This document shows, piece by piece, positions 56,642 to 64,000 of a DNA stretch of 64,000 bases (position 1 is the stretch's first letter; each line of letters starts with the position of its first letter). The DNA is taken from positions 1 through 64,000 of the forward strand of contig NZ_JACJRF010000013.1 in the NCBI RefSeq assembly GCF_014697105.1, read 5' to 3'. The notes under the pieces were generated by a model. The model was not told the origin of the DNA and did no database searches. It worked only from the letters and a program-made list of their open reading frames with translations. The position numbers and the translations under genes were made by a program. Source of the DNA: Anabaena subtropica FACHB-260 (lineage in GTDB: Bacteria > Cyanobacteriota > Cyanobacteriia > Cyanobacteriales > Nostocaceae).

Positions 56642-56893
56642 ATGAAACTATCAATGGTAAAACCTGGGCAAACAGTGACTATTGCCTCAATTAGTACAGA
56701 TGAACCTGGATTAGTCCGACGACTAGAAGCAATGGGTTTCAAAGAAGGGCAACAAGTAAAAGTACTCCGCCAAGCTTGGTGGAACGGCCCCCTACATCTA
56801 CGAGTGGGATTGACCACAGAAGTGGCGATGCGACGACATGAAGCTGAGGGAATTCTTGTCAAAGGAATAGGGGCAATAACTAATGACTATTGA
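56642..56893 (+). CDS. feoA: Ferrous iron transport protein A
   Basis: FeoA is a small SH3-like cytoplasmic protein that supports the FeoB ferrous-iron channel. The 83-residue protein has KPGQTVTIASI, RRLEAMGFKEGQQVKVLR and ATEVAMRR-like (LTTEVAMRRHEAEGILV) family segments. The start MKLSMVKPGQ fits the family. The last codons (ITNDY-stop) are formed by an ATTGACTATTGACT heptad repeat that fills the short gap to feoB. It is 21 bp from feoB and surely cotranscribed. Confidence 0.93.
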   Translation: MKLSMVKPGQTVTIASISTDEPGLVRRLEAMGFKEGQQVKVLRQAWWNGPLHLRVGLTTEVAMRRHEAEGILVKGIGAITNDY

Positions 56894-56901
56894 CTATTGA
56901 C
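56877..56901 (+). repeat. ATTGACT heptads across the feoA stop codon
   Basis: TAACTAATGACTATTGACTA-TTGAC covers the last five sense codons and the stop codon of feoA and part of the feoA-feoB gap. The feoB ribosome binding site (AAAGAGGT, 56901-56908) follows directly. Confidence 0.75.
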
Positions 56902-56914
56902 AAAGAGGTATTAA

Positions 56915-58924
56915 ATGACACATTGCCATGATTCAAGTTCGGGACTTGGCACACTGGTGAATCAGCCTGGGGTGCAGAGAGTGGCCGTTTTAGGAATGCC
57001 CAATGTTGGCAAATCTACATTATTTAACCGGATTACCGGGGCGGGTGCATTTGTAGGCAATTGGCCTGGTGTAACGGTTGACCTGTTAAAGGCTGAGGTA
57101 GAGTTAGATAGTCGGAAAGTCGAGTTTATTGACCTACCAGGAATTTATGATTTAGAGGGCTATTCTGAAGATGAGCAGGTGGTGCAAACATTCTTTAGTA
57201 CTTGTCCAGTAGATTTAGTGCTGGTGATTCTCAATGCGGCGCAAATCGATCGCCAGATTCGTCTAGTCTTACAAGTAAAAGCCCTGGGAATGCCTGCTGT
57301 AGTGATTCTCAACATGGTAGACGAAGCAAAGCATTTTGGCATCAAAATAGATGAACATAAACTAGCGCAGAAGCTAGAGATGCCTGTAGCTTTGGTGAGT
57401 GCTAAGTATGGTCATGGTTATGCTCATGCCATGCGTAAAATCAGTCAAAAATTAGCTGAAAATCAAGCATCTATCGCCCCGGAAGAATTGCAGCAGCAGA
57501 TTCAAACACATCGACAAATTCCAGAGTCACAAGTTCACGAAACTCTAGAAAGCACTGTGGAAATGCCCTCTCAGTTGTTCAAAACAATAACTGAGCGATT
57601 AGATGGGTTATTTTTGCATCCATTTTTAGGACTACCCCTATTTTTCCTGTCGATTTACTTAATGTTTGAATTCGTCTGGCTGATAGGGTTGCCATTACAA
57701 GATGTAGCTGATAGCATCACAAGCTGGTTACAGCAAGCGGCTATTGTTCCTCTAACTGCCAATTTACCAGAATTTTGGCGGGGCTTTTTAGTCGATGGGA
57801 TGTATGGTGGATTAGCTACAGTAGCATCGTTCATTCCTCTGGTGGTGACTTTCTTCTTTATGATGGCGATTGTCGAAGATAGTGGCTATTTTTCCAGAGC
57901 AGCCTATATGATGGATGCCTTGATGTATCATTTCGGGCTGGATGGTCGTAGCTTTGTGTTGCTAATTATGGGGTTTGGTTGTAATATACCAGCCATTATG
58001 GGAACAAGAGTAATGCGATCGCAGGCTTTACGCTTACTCACTATTTTCATTATTCCCTTTGCTCTGTGTTCCGCACGGTTGACTGTATTTGTATTCATCA
58101 TTGATGCCCTATTTGACCGCACTTGGGGGCCATTGGTGTTATTCTCGCTATACCTGTTCAGCTTTGTTGTAGCGCTGCTAACAGGATTGCTCATGAAAGG
58201 GCAGTTTCAAAACCAAGAACCATTTGTCATTGAACTCCCTCCCTACCGCTTTCCCACACTCAAGCAAGTATTTTTACGGGGATGGGGAGAGTTAAAGCAA
58301 TTTTTGCAACGTGCCACAGGATTTATTACAGCCGGAGTAGCTGGTGTTTGGCTGTTAAGTAATTTACCTCAAGGTACAGCCAACTCGATTAGTAGTATGG
58401 GGGAAATGCTCATCGCTATTCCGATTCTACTGGGTATGGTTACGGGTGCAAATGCAGTCAAAGCTTTTATACAGCGTGCTGGTGGATGGATTGCAATTAG
58501 TGTATTAGCTATTTGGTTACTCAACAATTTACCCGGAGGTGACAATGTAAGCTACGCCACACGCATTGGTGAGTTTTTCTCACCTGTGTTGAATGCGGCT
58601 GGTATTCCCAAAGAGTTGACCATCGCTTTACTTTTCGGGTTTATTGCCAAGGAGATTTTAGTAGGTTCTCTAGCAAGCATTTACCATCTTGCTGATACCA
58701 ACGCTGTGCAAGCAACTATCGCTCAGACAATTTCACCAATTCAAGCCTATAGTTTCATGCTGTTTTGCTTGCTCTACACTCCTTGTTTAGCTACAGTTGC
58801 AACTATCCGCAGCGAATCAAAAAGTATCAAGTTTACTTTGATATCTGTTGCTTATGGATTAACGTTGGCATGGGTTGTAAGTGTTTTGTTTTATCAGGGA
58901 GCAAGGTTATTAGGGCTGAGTTAG
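56915..58924 (+). CDS. feoB: Ferrous iron transporter FeoB
   Basis: This is a 669-residue iron(II) permease. The N-terminal G domain (about 18-185) has G1 GMPNVGKSTLF, G3 DLPGIYDLEGYS and G4 NMVDEAKHFG. The membrane part begins near residue 240 and has the two gate motifs, here around ALCSARLTVFVFI and LLYTPCLATVATIR. The length is shorter than E. coli FeoB (773 residues), mainly in linkers and the C-terminus, and no FeoC-like domain is attached. The upstream feoA gives a FeoAB operon. Confidence 0.96.
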   Translation: MTHCHDSSSGLGTLVNQPGVQRVAVLGMPNVGKSTLFNRITGAGAFVGNWPGVTVDLLKAEVELDSRKVEFIDLPGIYDLEGYSEDEQVVQTFFSTCPVDLVLVILNAAQIDRQIRLVLQVKALGMPAVVILNMVDEAKHFGIKIDEHKLAQKLEMPVALVSAKYGHGYAHAMRKISQKLAENQASIAPEELQQQIQTHRQIPESQVHETLESTVEMPSQLFKTITERLDGLFLHPFLGLPLFFLSIYLMFEFVWLIGLPLQDVADSITSWLQQAAIVPLTANLPEFWRGFLVDGMYGGLATVASFIPLVVTFFFMMAIVEDSGYFSRAAYMMDALMYHFGLDGRSFVLLIMGFGCNIPAIMGTRVMRSQALRLLTIFIIPFALCSARLTVFVFIIDALFDRTWGPLVLFSLYLFSFVVALLTGLLMKGQFQNQEPFVIELPPYRFPTLKQVFLRGWGELKQFLQRATGFITAGVAGVWLLSNLPQGTANSISSMGEMLIAIPILLGMVTGANAVKAFIQRAGGWIAISVLAIWLLNNLPGGDNVSYATRIGEFFSPVLNAAGIPKELTIALLFGFIAKEILVGSLASIYHLADTNAVQATIAQTISPIQAYSFMLFCLLYTPCLATVATIRSESKSIKFTLISVAYGLTLAWVVSVLFYQGARLLGLS

Positions 58925-59082
58925 GAGCCTGAGAACTGCCAATATTTGCAGATTGGGAAATTTCATGCAACACGTTTGGAATACTACACAAACAGCGATT
59001 TTTGCTCATTTAGTTTAGAAATATTAATAAGGTGGAGATATTTACCTTGTTAATATTTCTAATTAAAAAAAACATTTTTAAT

Positions 59083-59817
59083 TTAAGCCAAGAAACTCAC
59101 CTCACCACTAGCTAAATCATAATTACCACCAGCGATTTTTAGTTTACCTTCTTTGAGCAAACCTCTTAAAATAGTCGAACTTTCTGCCAATTGTTCTGCC
59201 TGATACTGCACATTAGCAATAACAGAATTTGCTTCTAAATTACCAGTTTTATTTCTTACCCTTTCTACCGCCGGTTTGATTTCTTCCACAAAAACACCAA
59301 TTCTTCCAGGTAGAGGATCACCTTTAGCTGCTGCTATAACAGCACCACATCTTGCATGACCTAAAACTACAATTAGTTGGGCGCCTAACACAGATGTAGC
59401 AAACTCTAGGCTACCTATAGCAGTTGGACTAGCAACATTACCAGCAACCCTAACAACAAATAAATCCCCAAGTCCTTGATCAAAAACAATTTCCGCAGGT
59501 ACTCTGGAATCTGCACAACCAAGTATGGCTGCAAATGGATATTGCCCAACAGCAGTTTCTTGTAAACGCAATCTTGTTTGGTTAGGGTTAAGGCGCTTAT
59601 CATCTACGAACCGCTTATTTCCTTCAGTTAACCTAGCTAAAGCAGCTTGTGGATTAACTGGTTGAGGTTTTTCTTTAGTATTTGATGGAGATTGAGCAAC
59701 AGCAATTTCTTCTTGCCACAGTAAACTACCCACAGCACTAGCGCCAATACCAGCACCACCTATACCTGCTAATTTTAAAAAATTTCGTCGCCCAACAAAT
59801 CCATTAATTCGACTCAT
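59083..59817 (-). CDS. Tat-exported beta-carbonic anhydrase, paralogue 1
   Basis: This 244-residue enzyme interconverts CO2 and bicarbonate. The N-terminus is a twin-arginine signal (RRNFLK at 10-15, then a Gly/Ala-rich helix) with probable cleavage after AVA (about residue 41), so the enzyme acts in the periplasm. The beta-class zinc site is complete: CADSRVPAE (Cys, Asp, Arg) and GHARCGAV (His, Cys). It matches EcaB-type enzymes. Its close paralogue lies upstream on the same strand, separated by 602 bp of repeats and a MITE. Confidence 0.92.
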   Translation of the reverse strand: MSRINGFVGRRNFLKLAGIGGAGIGASAVGSLLWQEEIAVAQSPSNTKEKPQPVNPQAALARLTEGNKRFVDDKRLNPNQTRLRLQETAVGQYPFAAILGCADSRVPAEIVFDQGLGDLFVVRVAGNVASPTAIGSLEFATSVLGAQLIVVLGHARCGAVIAAAKGDPLPGRIGVFVEEIKPAVERVRNKTGNLEANSVIANVQYQAEQLAESSTILRGLLKEGKLKIAGGNYDLASGEVSFLA

Positions 59818-60109
59818 GATATACTAACGCTCCTCAACAAAATTTAACTGAGTTGCCGTGAAAATAACTCATGAAATTAATACCCCAAGGCACTATTGAA
59901 TTGATTGATAGATACAGGACTCTTAGGGTAGTAAAAAACTTAAAAGGTATTGCAACTTAGTGATATAAATCTTTGTCATTAGTTGGAATATACCAAAATT
60001 ATGTCTAGCATTGGAATAAATCTATCATTGGATAAAACTATGGTTATACAATATTTTTCTCTATGAATAGCGATCGCTAGTAACCATAAGCTGTAATTGA
60101 AGATAAATT

Positions 60110-60127
60110 ACGCCTAATGTGAATTAG
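60110..60127 (+). repeat. Solo terminal repeat of MITE-like family C
   Basis: ACGCCTAATGTGAATTAG matches the right-hand end of the element at 33429-33555 at 17 of 18 positions (read on the opposite strand). No partner end was found nearby, so it is a remnant. Confidence 0.45.
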
Positions 60128-60132
60128 GAATA

Positions 60133-60419
60133 ATGACTCACCACTCATCACTCATTACTCATCACTCATCACTCATTACTCATTATTCATTACTCATCAC
60201 TCACCACTCAATACGGTTCGGTTAACAGAGTTATCTGTTGAGGCGAGCAGGGGGTGCAGGGGGAGAATAGAAGCAGGGGAAGAGAAATTGCTTAATAATA
60301 ACTCTCTTCCCTCCCCTGCCTCCCCTGCACCCCCTGCTTATCCGAACCGTATTGACTCACCACTCATCACTCATCACTCATTACTCATTACTCATTACTC
60401 ATTACTCATTACTCATAAA
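60133..60419. repeat. ACTCATC/ACTCATT heptad array interrupted by a MITE
   Basis: Tandem heptads (ACTCACC, ACTCATC, ACTCATT) run through 60133-60208 and resume at 60355-60419, about 20 units in all. The break is exactly the MITE at 60209-60354. The array ends at the stop codon of the upstream carbonic anhydrase gene. Confidence 0.85.
60209..60354 (+). mobile_element. 146-bp MITE (family A), copy 2
   Basis: It is identical in sequence to the reverse complement of 23240-23385, with the same 13-bp terminal repeat CAATACGGTTCGG. It is flanked by ACTCACCACT on both sides (60199-60208 and 60355-60364), a 10-bp duplication. Because the target is a tandem array this repeat alone would be weak evidence, but the other copy shows a 10-bp duplication of a different sequence at exactly the same boundary. 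Confidence 0.88.
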
Positions 60420-61151
60420 TTATGAAATAATAGAAACTTTCCCTGTATCTATATCGTAAGAAGCCCCGACAATTTTGAGTGTACCCTTTTTAATTAACTC
60501 CGCCAAAATAGTTGATTTTTGTTGTAGTTTTTCAGCTTGGTATTTAATGTTTGCAATCATTGCTGCCTCATTAATATCTTTAGATGTTGATTGTAGTTTT
60601 GCTAAAGCTGGTTTAATGCCTTCCACAACATAGCTAATCCTACCCGGCAGTGGTTCATTTTTTATACTTGCTTCCACAGCACCACATCTTCTATGTCCTA
60701 AAACCACAATTAACCGTGTATCGAGTACAGATGTAGCATATTCCAAGCTACCTATCGCCATATCACTAGCAACATTTCCAGCAACTCGCACCACGAATAA
60801 ATCCCCAAGTCCTTGATCAAAGACAATTTCCGCAGGTACTCTAGAATCTGCACAGCCTAATATAGCTGCAAAAGGATACTGTGCTTTGGCAATTGATTGC
60901 AAGCGTTTCTGTGATTGATTAGGATATCTTGGTTTTCTAGTGACAAATCTTTGATTGCCATCTAGTAAAAGTTTTAAAGCTTGTTGTGAATTTACTGGAT
61001 TCAGCTTGATTGATATATCATCAGCAATAGCTTGTTCTTCTTTACTTACAGTCACACTACCAACACAAGAAGTAACTGCAACAGCCAAGCTTCCCGCGCC
61101 TGCTAACCCTAAGAAATTACGACGGCCAATAAATCCATTGATTCGACTCAT
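60420..61151 (-). CDS. Tat-exported beta-carbonic anhydrase, paralogue 2 (probable lipoprotein)
   Basis: This 243-residue protein, from the ATG at 61151, has the same N-terminal MSRINGF.GRRNFL twin-arginine signal as its neighbour. An ATG at 61226 adds 25 residues that would bury the signal and is rejected. The signal helix ends AVTSC at 25-29, a lipobox-like site, so the mature enzyme may be lipid-anchored at Cys29, unlike paralogue 1. The zinc site is complete (CADSRVPAE, GHRRCGAV). Sequence similarity shows duplication of one gene. It probably acts in periplasmic inorganic carbon handling. Confidence 0.9.
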   Translation of the reverse strand: MSRINGFIGRRNFLGLAGAGSLAVAVTSCVGSVTVSKEEQAIADDISIKLNPVNSQQALKLLLDGNQRFVTRKPRYPNQSQKRLQSIAKAQYPFAAILGCADSRVPAEIVFDQGLGDLFVVRVAGNVASDMAIGSLEYATSVLDTRLIVVLGHRRCGAVEASIKNEPLPGRISYVVEGIKPALAKLQSTSKDINEAAMIANIKYQAEKLQQKSTILAELIKKGTLKIVGASYDIDTGKVSIIS

Positions 61152-61247
61152 TAATCTACCTAACAACAGTTTTGCCGTTGCCAGAAAGATACCAAACTTA
61201 ACAAAGGCAAAAGAGTACCTCTGCACACCCTTTAAGAGTTATTTAAT

Positions 61248-61268
61248 TATTAGTCAATAGTCATTAAG
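61248..61268. repeat. Heptad repeat between carbonic anhydrase and ABC genes
   Basis: TTATTAGTCAATAGTCATTA is a short array of the AATAGTC family. It lies between the ABC ATPase stop codon and the start of the second carbonic anhydrase. Confidence 0.55.
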
Positions 61269-61285
61269 TTCTCTTCTCCCCTTCC

Positions 61286-62026
61286 CTAATGTTTCCCTGC
61301 GCCTAAGTACAGTTCGGCTACTTTGGGGTCATGTAATAACTCTTGTCCAGGGCCAGATATGGCATCACGTCCCGATTCTAGTACATAACCACGGTCTGCC
61401 ATTTCTAAAGCTTTGCGGGCATTTTGTTCGACTAGGACAATGGCTGTCCCCCCTTGGTTGACTTGTTTAATCTGCTCAAATACTTGTGTTACCAAGATTG
61501 GGGATAAGGCGGCTGAAGGTTCATCTAACACCAGCAAACTGGGTTCTAACATTAAGGCTTTCCCCATCGCCAGCATTTGGCGTTCTCCACCGGAGAGAGT
61601 ACCGGCGCGTTGACGACGGCGATCGCTTAATCTAGGAAACATGGCAAATATTTTGTCTTTCAATGGTTGGATGGCATCATTGCGGATAAATGCCCCCATT
61701 TCTAAATTTTCTTCCACACTCAGGGAAGGAAAGACGTTAGCAATTTGCGGCACGTAACACATTCCCAGGCGGACGATTTGATTTGATTTGAGTCCAGCAA
61801 TATTCTTGTTTTTGAAAGTAATTGAGCCTGTGTGGGGTGTCAAAAGTCCAAAAATGGTTTTTGCTAATGTAGACTTACCCGCGCCATTGGGGCCAATTAC
61901 TGTCACCAATTCTCCTGGCTCAACTCGAAAATTGACCCCTTGCAAGATATCAACATCTTTAATGTATCCTGCATGGACGTTTTGAGCTTCTAGTAGAGGA
62001 GCAAAATTTTCTGCTGAACCTGACAT
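61286..62026 (-). CDS. livF: ABC transporter ATP-binding protein, LivF type
   Basis: This 246-residue ATPase of the branched-chain amino acid/urea (HAAT) family has Walker A GPNGAGKS, Q-loop YVPQIANVFPSL, signature LSGGERQML, Walker B LLVLDEPSAAL and an H-loop-type VEQNAR (Gln/Asn in place of the usual His pattern, as in LivF). In Anabaena the corresponding subunit of the N-II neutral amino acid transporter is called NatE. Permease, LivG and binding-protein genes are not in this window, so the true substrate is open. Confidence 0.88.
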   Translation of the reverse strand: MSGSAENFAPLLEAQNVHAGYIKDVDILQGVNFRVEPGELVTVIGPNGAGKSTLAKTIFGLLTPHTGSITFKNKNIAGLKSNQIVRLGMCYVPQIANVFPSLSVEENLEMGAFIRNDAIQPLKDKIFAMFPRLSDRRRQRAGTLSGGERQMLAMGKALMLEPSLLVLDEPSAALSPILVTQVFEQIKQVNQGGTAIVLVEQNARKALEMADRGYVLESGRDAISGPGQELLHDPKVAELYLGAGKH

Positions 62027-62107
62027 AAAATCCTTAATTCTAAAAACTATAAAACATAGGTATTTAACCTATGTTTCTGAAAAAACTCAATTATAATTTA
62101 TCCGAAA

Positions 62108-62908
62108 TTATGTGATTTTATTCTTTTTCTTAATACGTGTTGTTAAATAGAGTCCCATTAAAGACAAAGCACCTAAGCTAGTAGGTTCTGGAACAGTAGT
62201 TGCGCTACCGATCGCAACCACCCTACCTCTTGCTTGTTCACCATTATTACCTACTTCTCCAATGTAAATATATAATGGGCTGGCTGTTGAGACTCTTTCG
62301 GTAAGTTTAAATATAATTTCACCACCATCACCTAAACTCAGAAAGCCTTTAGCTTCTTCATTAGTTATGGCATTGGCATCAAAACTACCCAGTGTAGCAA
62401 TATCGTTATCAACGATACCATCTTTACTACCAAATAAATCGTCGCCTACAAAATAGTGGGCGTAGTCCACGAAAATTGAATCACCAGGATCACGCTTGCT
62501 TCCTGCCAAGAAAATAGTTCCTTCTGCGGTAAAATCAAATACATTCAACCCAGGAATTGTTTTCACATCTTCGGCATTTATAATCAACCTATCACTGATT
62601 TTGATTGCATCTAAATCAAAACCACTAAACTTACCCGGAGCGCCTCCTCTGAGACCAATGATGTCACTGACACTAATTGCAGTAATATCAAAGCCAACGC
62701 CTGAGAGATTAGCTCTATAGATAGCAGTTCCGGCGTTATTTAATAGATTTTTATTAATTATTCCTTCTAAAGGTGTAAAAGAAAGCTCGAAGGTGGCAGC
62801 TGTGGCACTTTGTGGTGATAGCAAGCTAATAGCTGCACAAGACAAACTTAATATGCAGAATTGAACATTAGGTAAGATACTTAGCCTTTTCATGAGTTCT
62901 GTTATCAT
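62108..62908 (-). CDS. PEP-CTERM domain protein
   Basis: This 266-residue exported protein has a signal peptide at about 1-37 (hydrophobic core CILSLSCAAISLLS, end SATA) and a PEP-CTERM sorting tail: VPEPTSLGALSLMGLYL followed by TRIKKKNK. The tail should be cut by an exosortase, which is not encoded here. The middle is rich in beta-forming segments with no named domain. A second ATG at 62893 could also be the start. The role is probably at the cell surface or in the exopolysaccharide matrix. Confidence 0.85.
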   Translation of the reverse strand: MITELMKRLSILPNVQFCILSLSCAAISLLSPQSATAATFELSFTPLEGIINKNLLNNAGTAIYRANLSGVGFDITAISVSDIIGLRGGAPGKFSGFDLDAIKISDRLIINAEDVKTIPGLNVFDFTAEGTIFLAGSKRDPGDSIFVDYAHYFVGDDLFGSKDGIVDNDIATLGSFDANAITNEEAKGFLSLGDGGEIIFKLTERVSTASPLYIYIGEVGNNGEQARGRVVAIGSATTVPEPTSLGALSLMGLYLTTRIKKKNKIT

Positions 62909-63136
62909 TATATTGTTATGTACGGATTTATACTACTTTTGTTTAAAAAGTAGTCTAGTTAATACTTACTCTTGAGTGACTAGATAGTTTTTAATTTTCA
63001 CAATAAATTTAGCAATATTTTATATTTTTTTGGTATCTAATTTAGAATTCTGTACATTTACATAAAAAAACAGGCAATCTACAACTTTGTTAGATGCCTG
63101 TTTGCTTAAGTATGTTCCCTGAGTACGTAATTGAAA

Positions 63137-63361
63137 TTACGGAGTTTTCTGCAAATCGGGTCTTTCTTCCGGTATTATCGCCTTTTCTACTGGGCATACT
63201 TGTAGACAGATGCCACAATCAATACAAGTGGAAAAATCAATCCAGTACCAATCTGTTCCTTTGACATTTTTACCAGGGCCTTCATGAATACAAGCCACTG
63301 GACAAGCATCTACGCAGTCGGCAACGCCTTCACAGACATCAGTAACAATAGTGTGTGGCAT
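63137..63361 (-). CDS. Two-cluster bacterial-type ferredoxin
   Basis: This 74-residue electron carrier, from the ATG at 63361 with a GAGAGGGAA ribosome binding site, has two iron-sulfur binding regions: CEGVADCVDACPVAC and CIDCGICLQVCP. The second is a canonical CxxCxxCxxxCP 4Fe-4S site; the first has wider Cys spacing, as in 7Fe/8Fe ferredoxins. An ATG at 63403 would add 14 residues with another Cys but lacks a good site. It starts 78 bp after the hisZ stop codon; a heptad repeat lies between. Confidence 0.9.
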   Translation of the reverse strand: MPHTIVTDVCEGVADCVDACPVACIHEGPGKNVKGTDWYWIDFSTCIDCGICLQVCPVEKAIIPEERPDLQKTP

Positions 63362-63400
63362 ATTCTCGATTCCCTCTCTTTTTGGACATTGGATATTGGT

Positions 63401-63416
63401 CAATAGTCATTAGTTT
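63401..63416. repeat. Heptad repeat between hisZ and ferredoxin genes
   Basis: TCAATAGTCATTAGTT is a two-unit heptad remnant of the AATAGTC family. Confidence 0.45.
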
Positions 63417-63439
63417 GATTGTGACTATGGACTCTGAAC

Positions 63440-64000
63440 TTACTGACCCACCTTTTCAATTATTGGTGATCCGTCGGCTTTGATCCAAGCGATTTGGGCA
63501 ATATTGCGATCGCGGGCATATTGTTTAATAGCTGCTGCATCTTGGTTACCCAAGTCTATTTCTACTCTAACTAAAGCAGCAGATTCACGTAGTTTCTGAG
63601 CATAGGCAAAAGCTGCGCCATTAGCTGTTGGCTTTTCTGGTACAACTAACCAATCACTGGCTGGGGTTTCCTGTGGTAATTGCTGAGTGGACAAAAGAAC
63701 TTGATATAAGTCTTCGATATTCAGAACAAACCCAATCCCCGGAATATTTTCTCCTTGGGGATGATATAGCCCTAAAAGCTGGTCGTAGCGACCGCCACGC
63801 CCTAATACTCTAGCTTGTGACTGACTACGGCTGACAATTTCAAAGACAATGCCAGTGTAGTAGTCTATGGTTTGAATTAAGCTAAGGTCGAGAACTATGG
63901 GAAATTTACCCTCAGATTCTAATAGTTCTACTAAGGATTTGAGGTTATTTACTGCCTCTTGCTGTTCCGCATCTAAACCTAAGCTACTGACTTTCTGCAA
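63440..64000 (-). CDS. hisZ: ATP phosphoribosyltransferase regulatory subunit HisZ (3' part)
   Basis: Only the C-terminal 186 residues are in the window; the 5' part lies beyond the right edge. HisZ is a histidyl-tRNA synthetase-like protein that partners short-form HisG in the first step of histidine synthesis. Visible are LDLSLIQTIDYYTGIVFEI (motif with TIDYYTG), LGRGGRYDQLLG and the C-terminal Rossmann-like half. No anticodon-binding domain of true HisS type is recognisable. The ferredoxin gene follows 78 bp downstream, an arrangement common in cyanobacteria. Confidence 0.85.
   Translation of the reverse strand: MQKVSSLGLDAEQQEAVNNLKSLVELLESEGKFPIVLDLSLIQTIDYYTGIVFEIVSRSQSQARVLGRGGRYDQLLGLYHPQGENIPGIGFVLNIEDLYQVLLSTQQLPQETPASDWLVVPEKPTANGAAFAYAQKLRESAALVRVEIDLGNQDAAAIKQYARDRNIAQIAWIKADGSPIIEKVGQ

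Larger units (their letters stand above)
59818..60419. other. Repeat-filled spacer between the two carbonic anhydrase genes
   Basis: These 602 bp hold no gene. Left to right: promoter region of paralogue 1, a HIP1 site (about 60070), a solo end of MITE family C (60110-60127), and an ACTCATC/ACTCATT heptad array (60133-60208) into which the 146-bp MITE is inserted. The array then continues to the stop codon of paralogue 2 (60355-60419). Confidence 0.7.

Overview
The window looks like a chromosomal segment of a filamentous, probably heterocyst-forming cyanobacterium of the Nostoc/Anabaena/Trichormus group. The reasons are many HIP1 octamers (GCGATCGC), heptad tandem repeats of the ACTCATT / ATTGACT type, a full hormogonium polysaccharide (hps) locus, PxcA, an ABA4-like protein, Tat-exported beta-carbonic anhydrases and a PEP-CTERM protein. 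The DNA is moderately AT-rich, with long non-coding spacers holding small palindromic repeats and MITE-like elements. No rRNA, tRNA, CRISPR array or intact insertion sequence was seen.

Layout, left to right. 0.2-1.8 kb: nusB and a DUF502 membrane protein. 2.3-16.1 kb: the hps locus on the minus strand, transcribed from hpsA (giant pseudopilin-like protein) through pseudopilins hpsB-D, a terminator-like hairpin, glycosyltransferases hpsE-G, pseudopilin hpsH, glycosyltransferase hpsI, membrane protein hpsJ and glycosyltransferase hpsK. 16.9-22.1 kb: rpmB and the chaperones htpG and clpB. 22.7-29.8 kb: metabolic genes gloA, eno, argC and ribBA, an ABA4-like gene and a CobW-family GTPase. 30.6-34.1 kb: a GT4 glycosyltransferase with a polysaccharide deacetylase, then a solitary XRE regulator and a PIN protein among AT-rich, repeat-bearing spacers. 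34.7-43.0 kb: pxcA, divergent from a degenerate SF1-helicase-like gene; then msrA, a membrane-anchored Ser/Thr kinase, a carotenoid-isomerase-like oxidoreductase and a methyltransferase. 43.2-50.9 kb: a 1296-residue polytopic membrane protein, a K+ channel with a zinc ribbon, chrA behind a perfect palindrome, a 34-codon membrane-peptide ORF, a possible small RNA and an SDR. 51.1-56.2 kb: a Uma2 nuclease, a MoeB-rhodanese protein, a JAMM peptidase preceded by a 21-bp minisatellite, and a P-type metal ATPase without the CPC motif. 56.6-58.9 kb: feoA-feoB. 59.1-64.0 kb: two Tat-exported carbonic anhydrases separated by a MITE, an ABC ATPase, a PEP-CTERM protein, a ferredoxin and the 3' part of hisZ.

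The main coherent system is hps. Its glycosyltransferases and type II secretion/type IV pilus-like pseudopilins are thought to make and export the polysaccharide needed for gliding of hormogonia. It is a known system, but HpsA lacks the pseudopilin Glu+5, which invites comparison with tip pseudopilins. The best new leads are mobile or repeat DNA: two identical 146-bp MITEs in opposite orientation with perfect 10-bp target duplications, a Nezha-like MITE, and heptad repeats now translated inside two genes. Others are the CPC-less ATPase beside feoAB with a possible Fur box, and the 34-residue membrane peptide.
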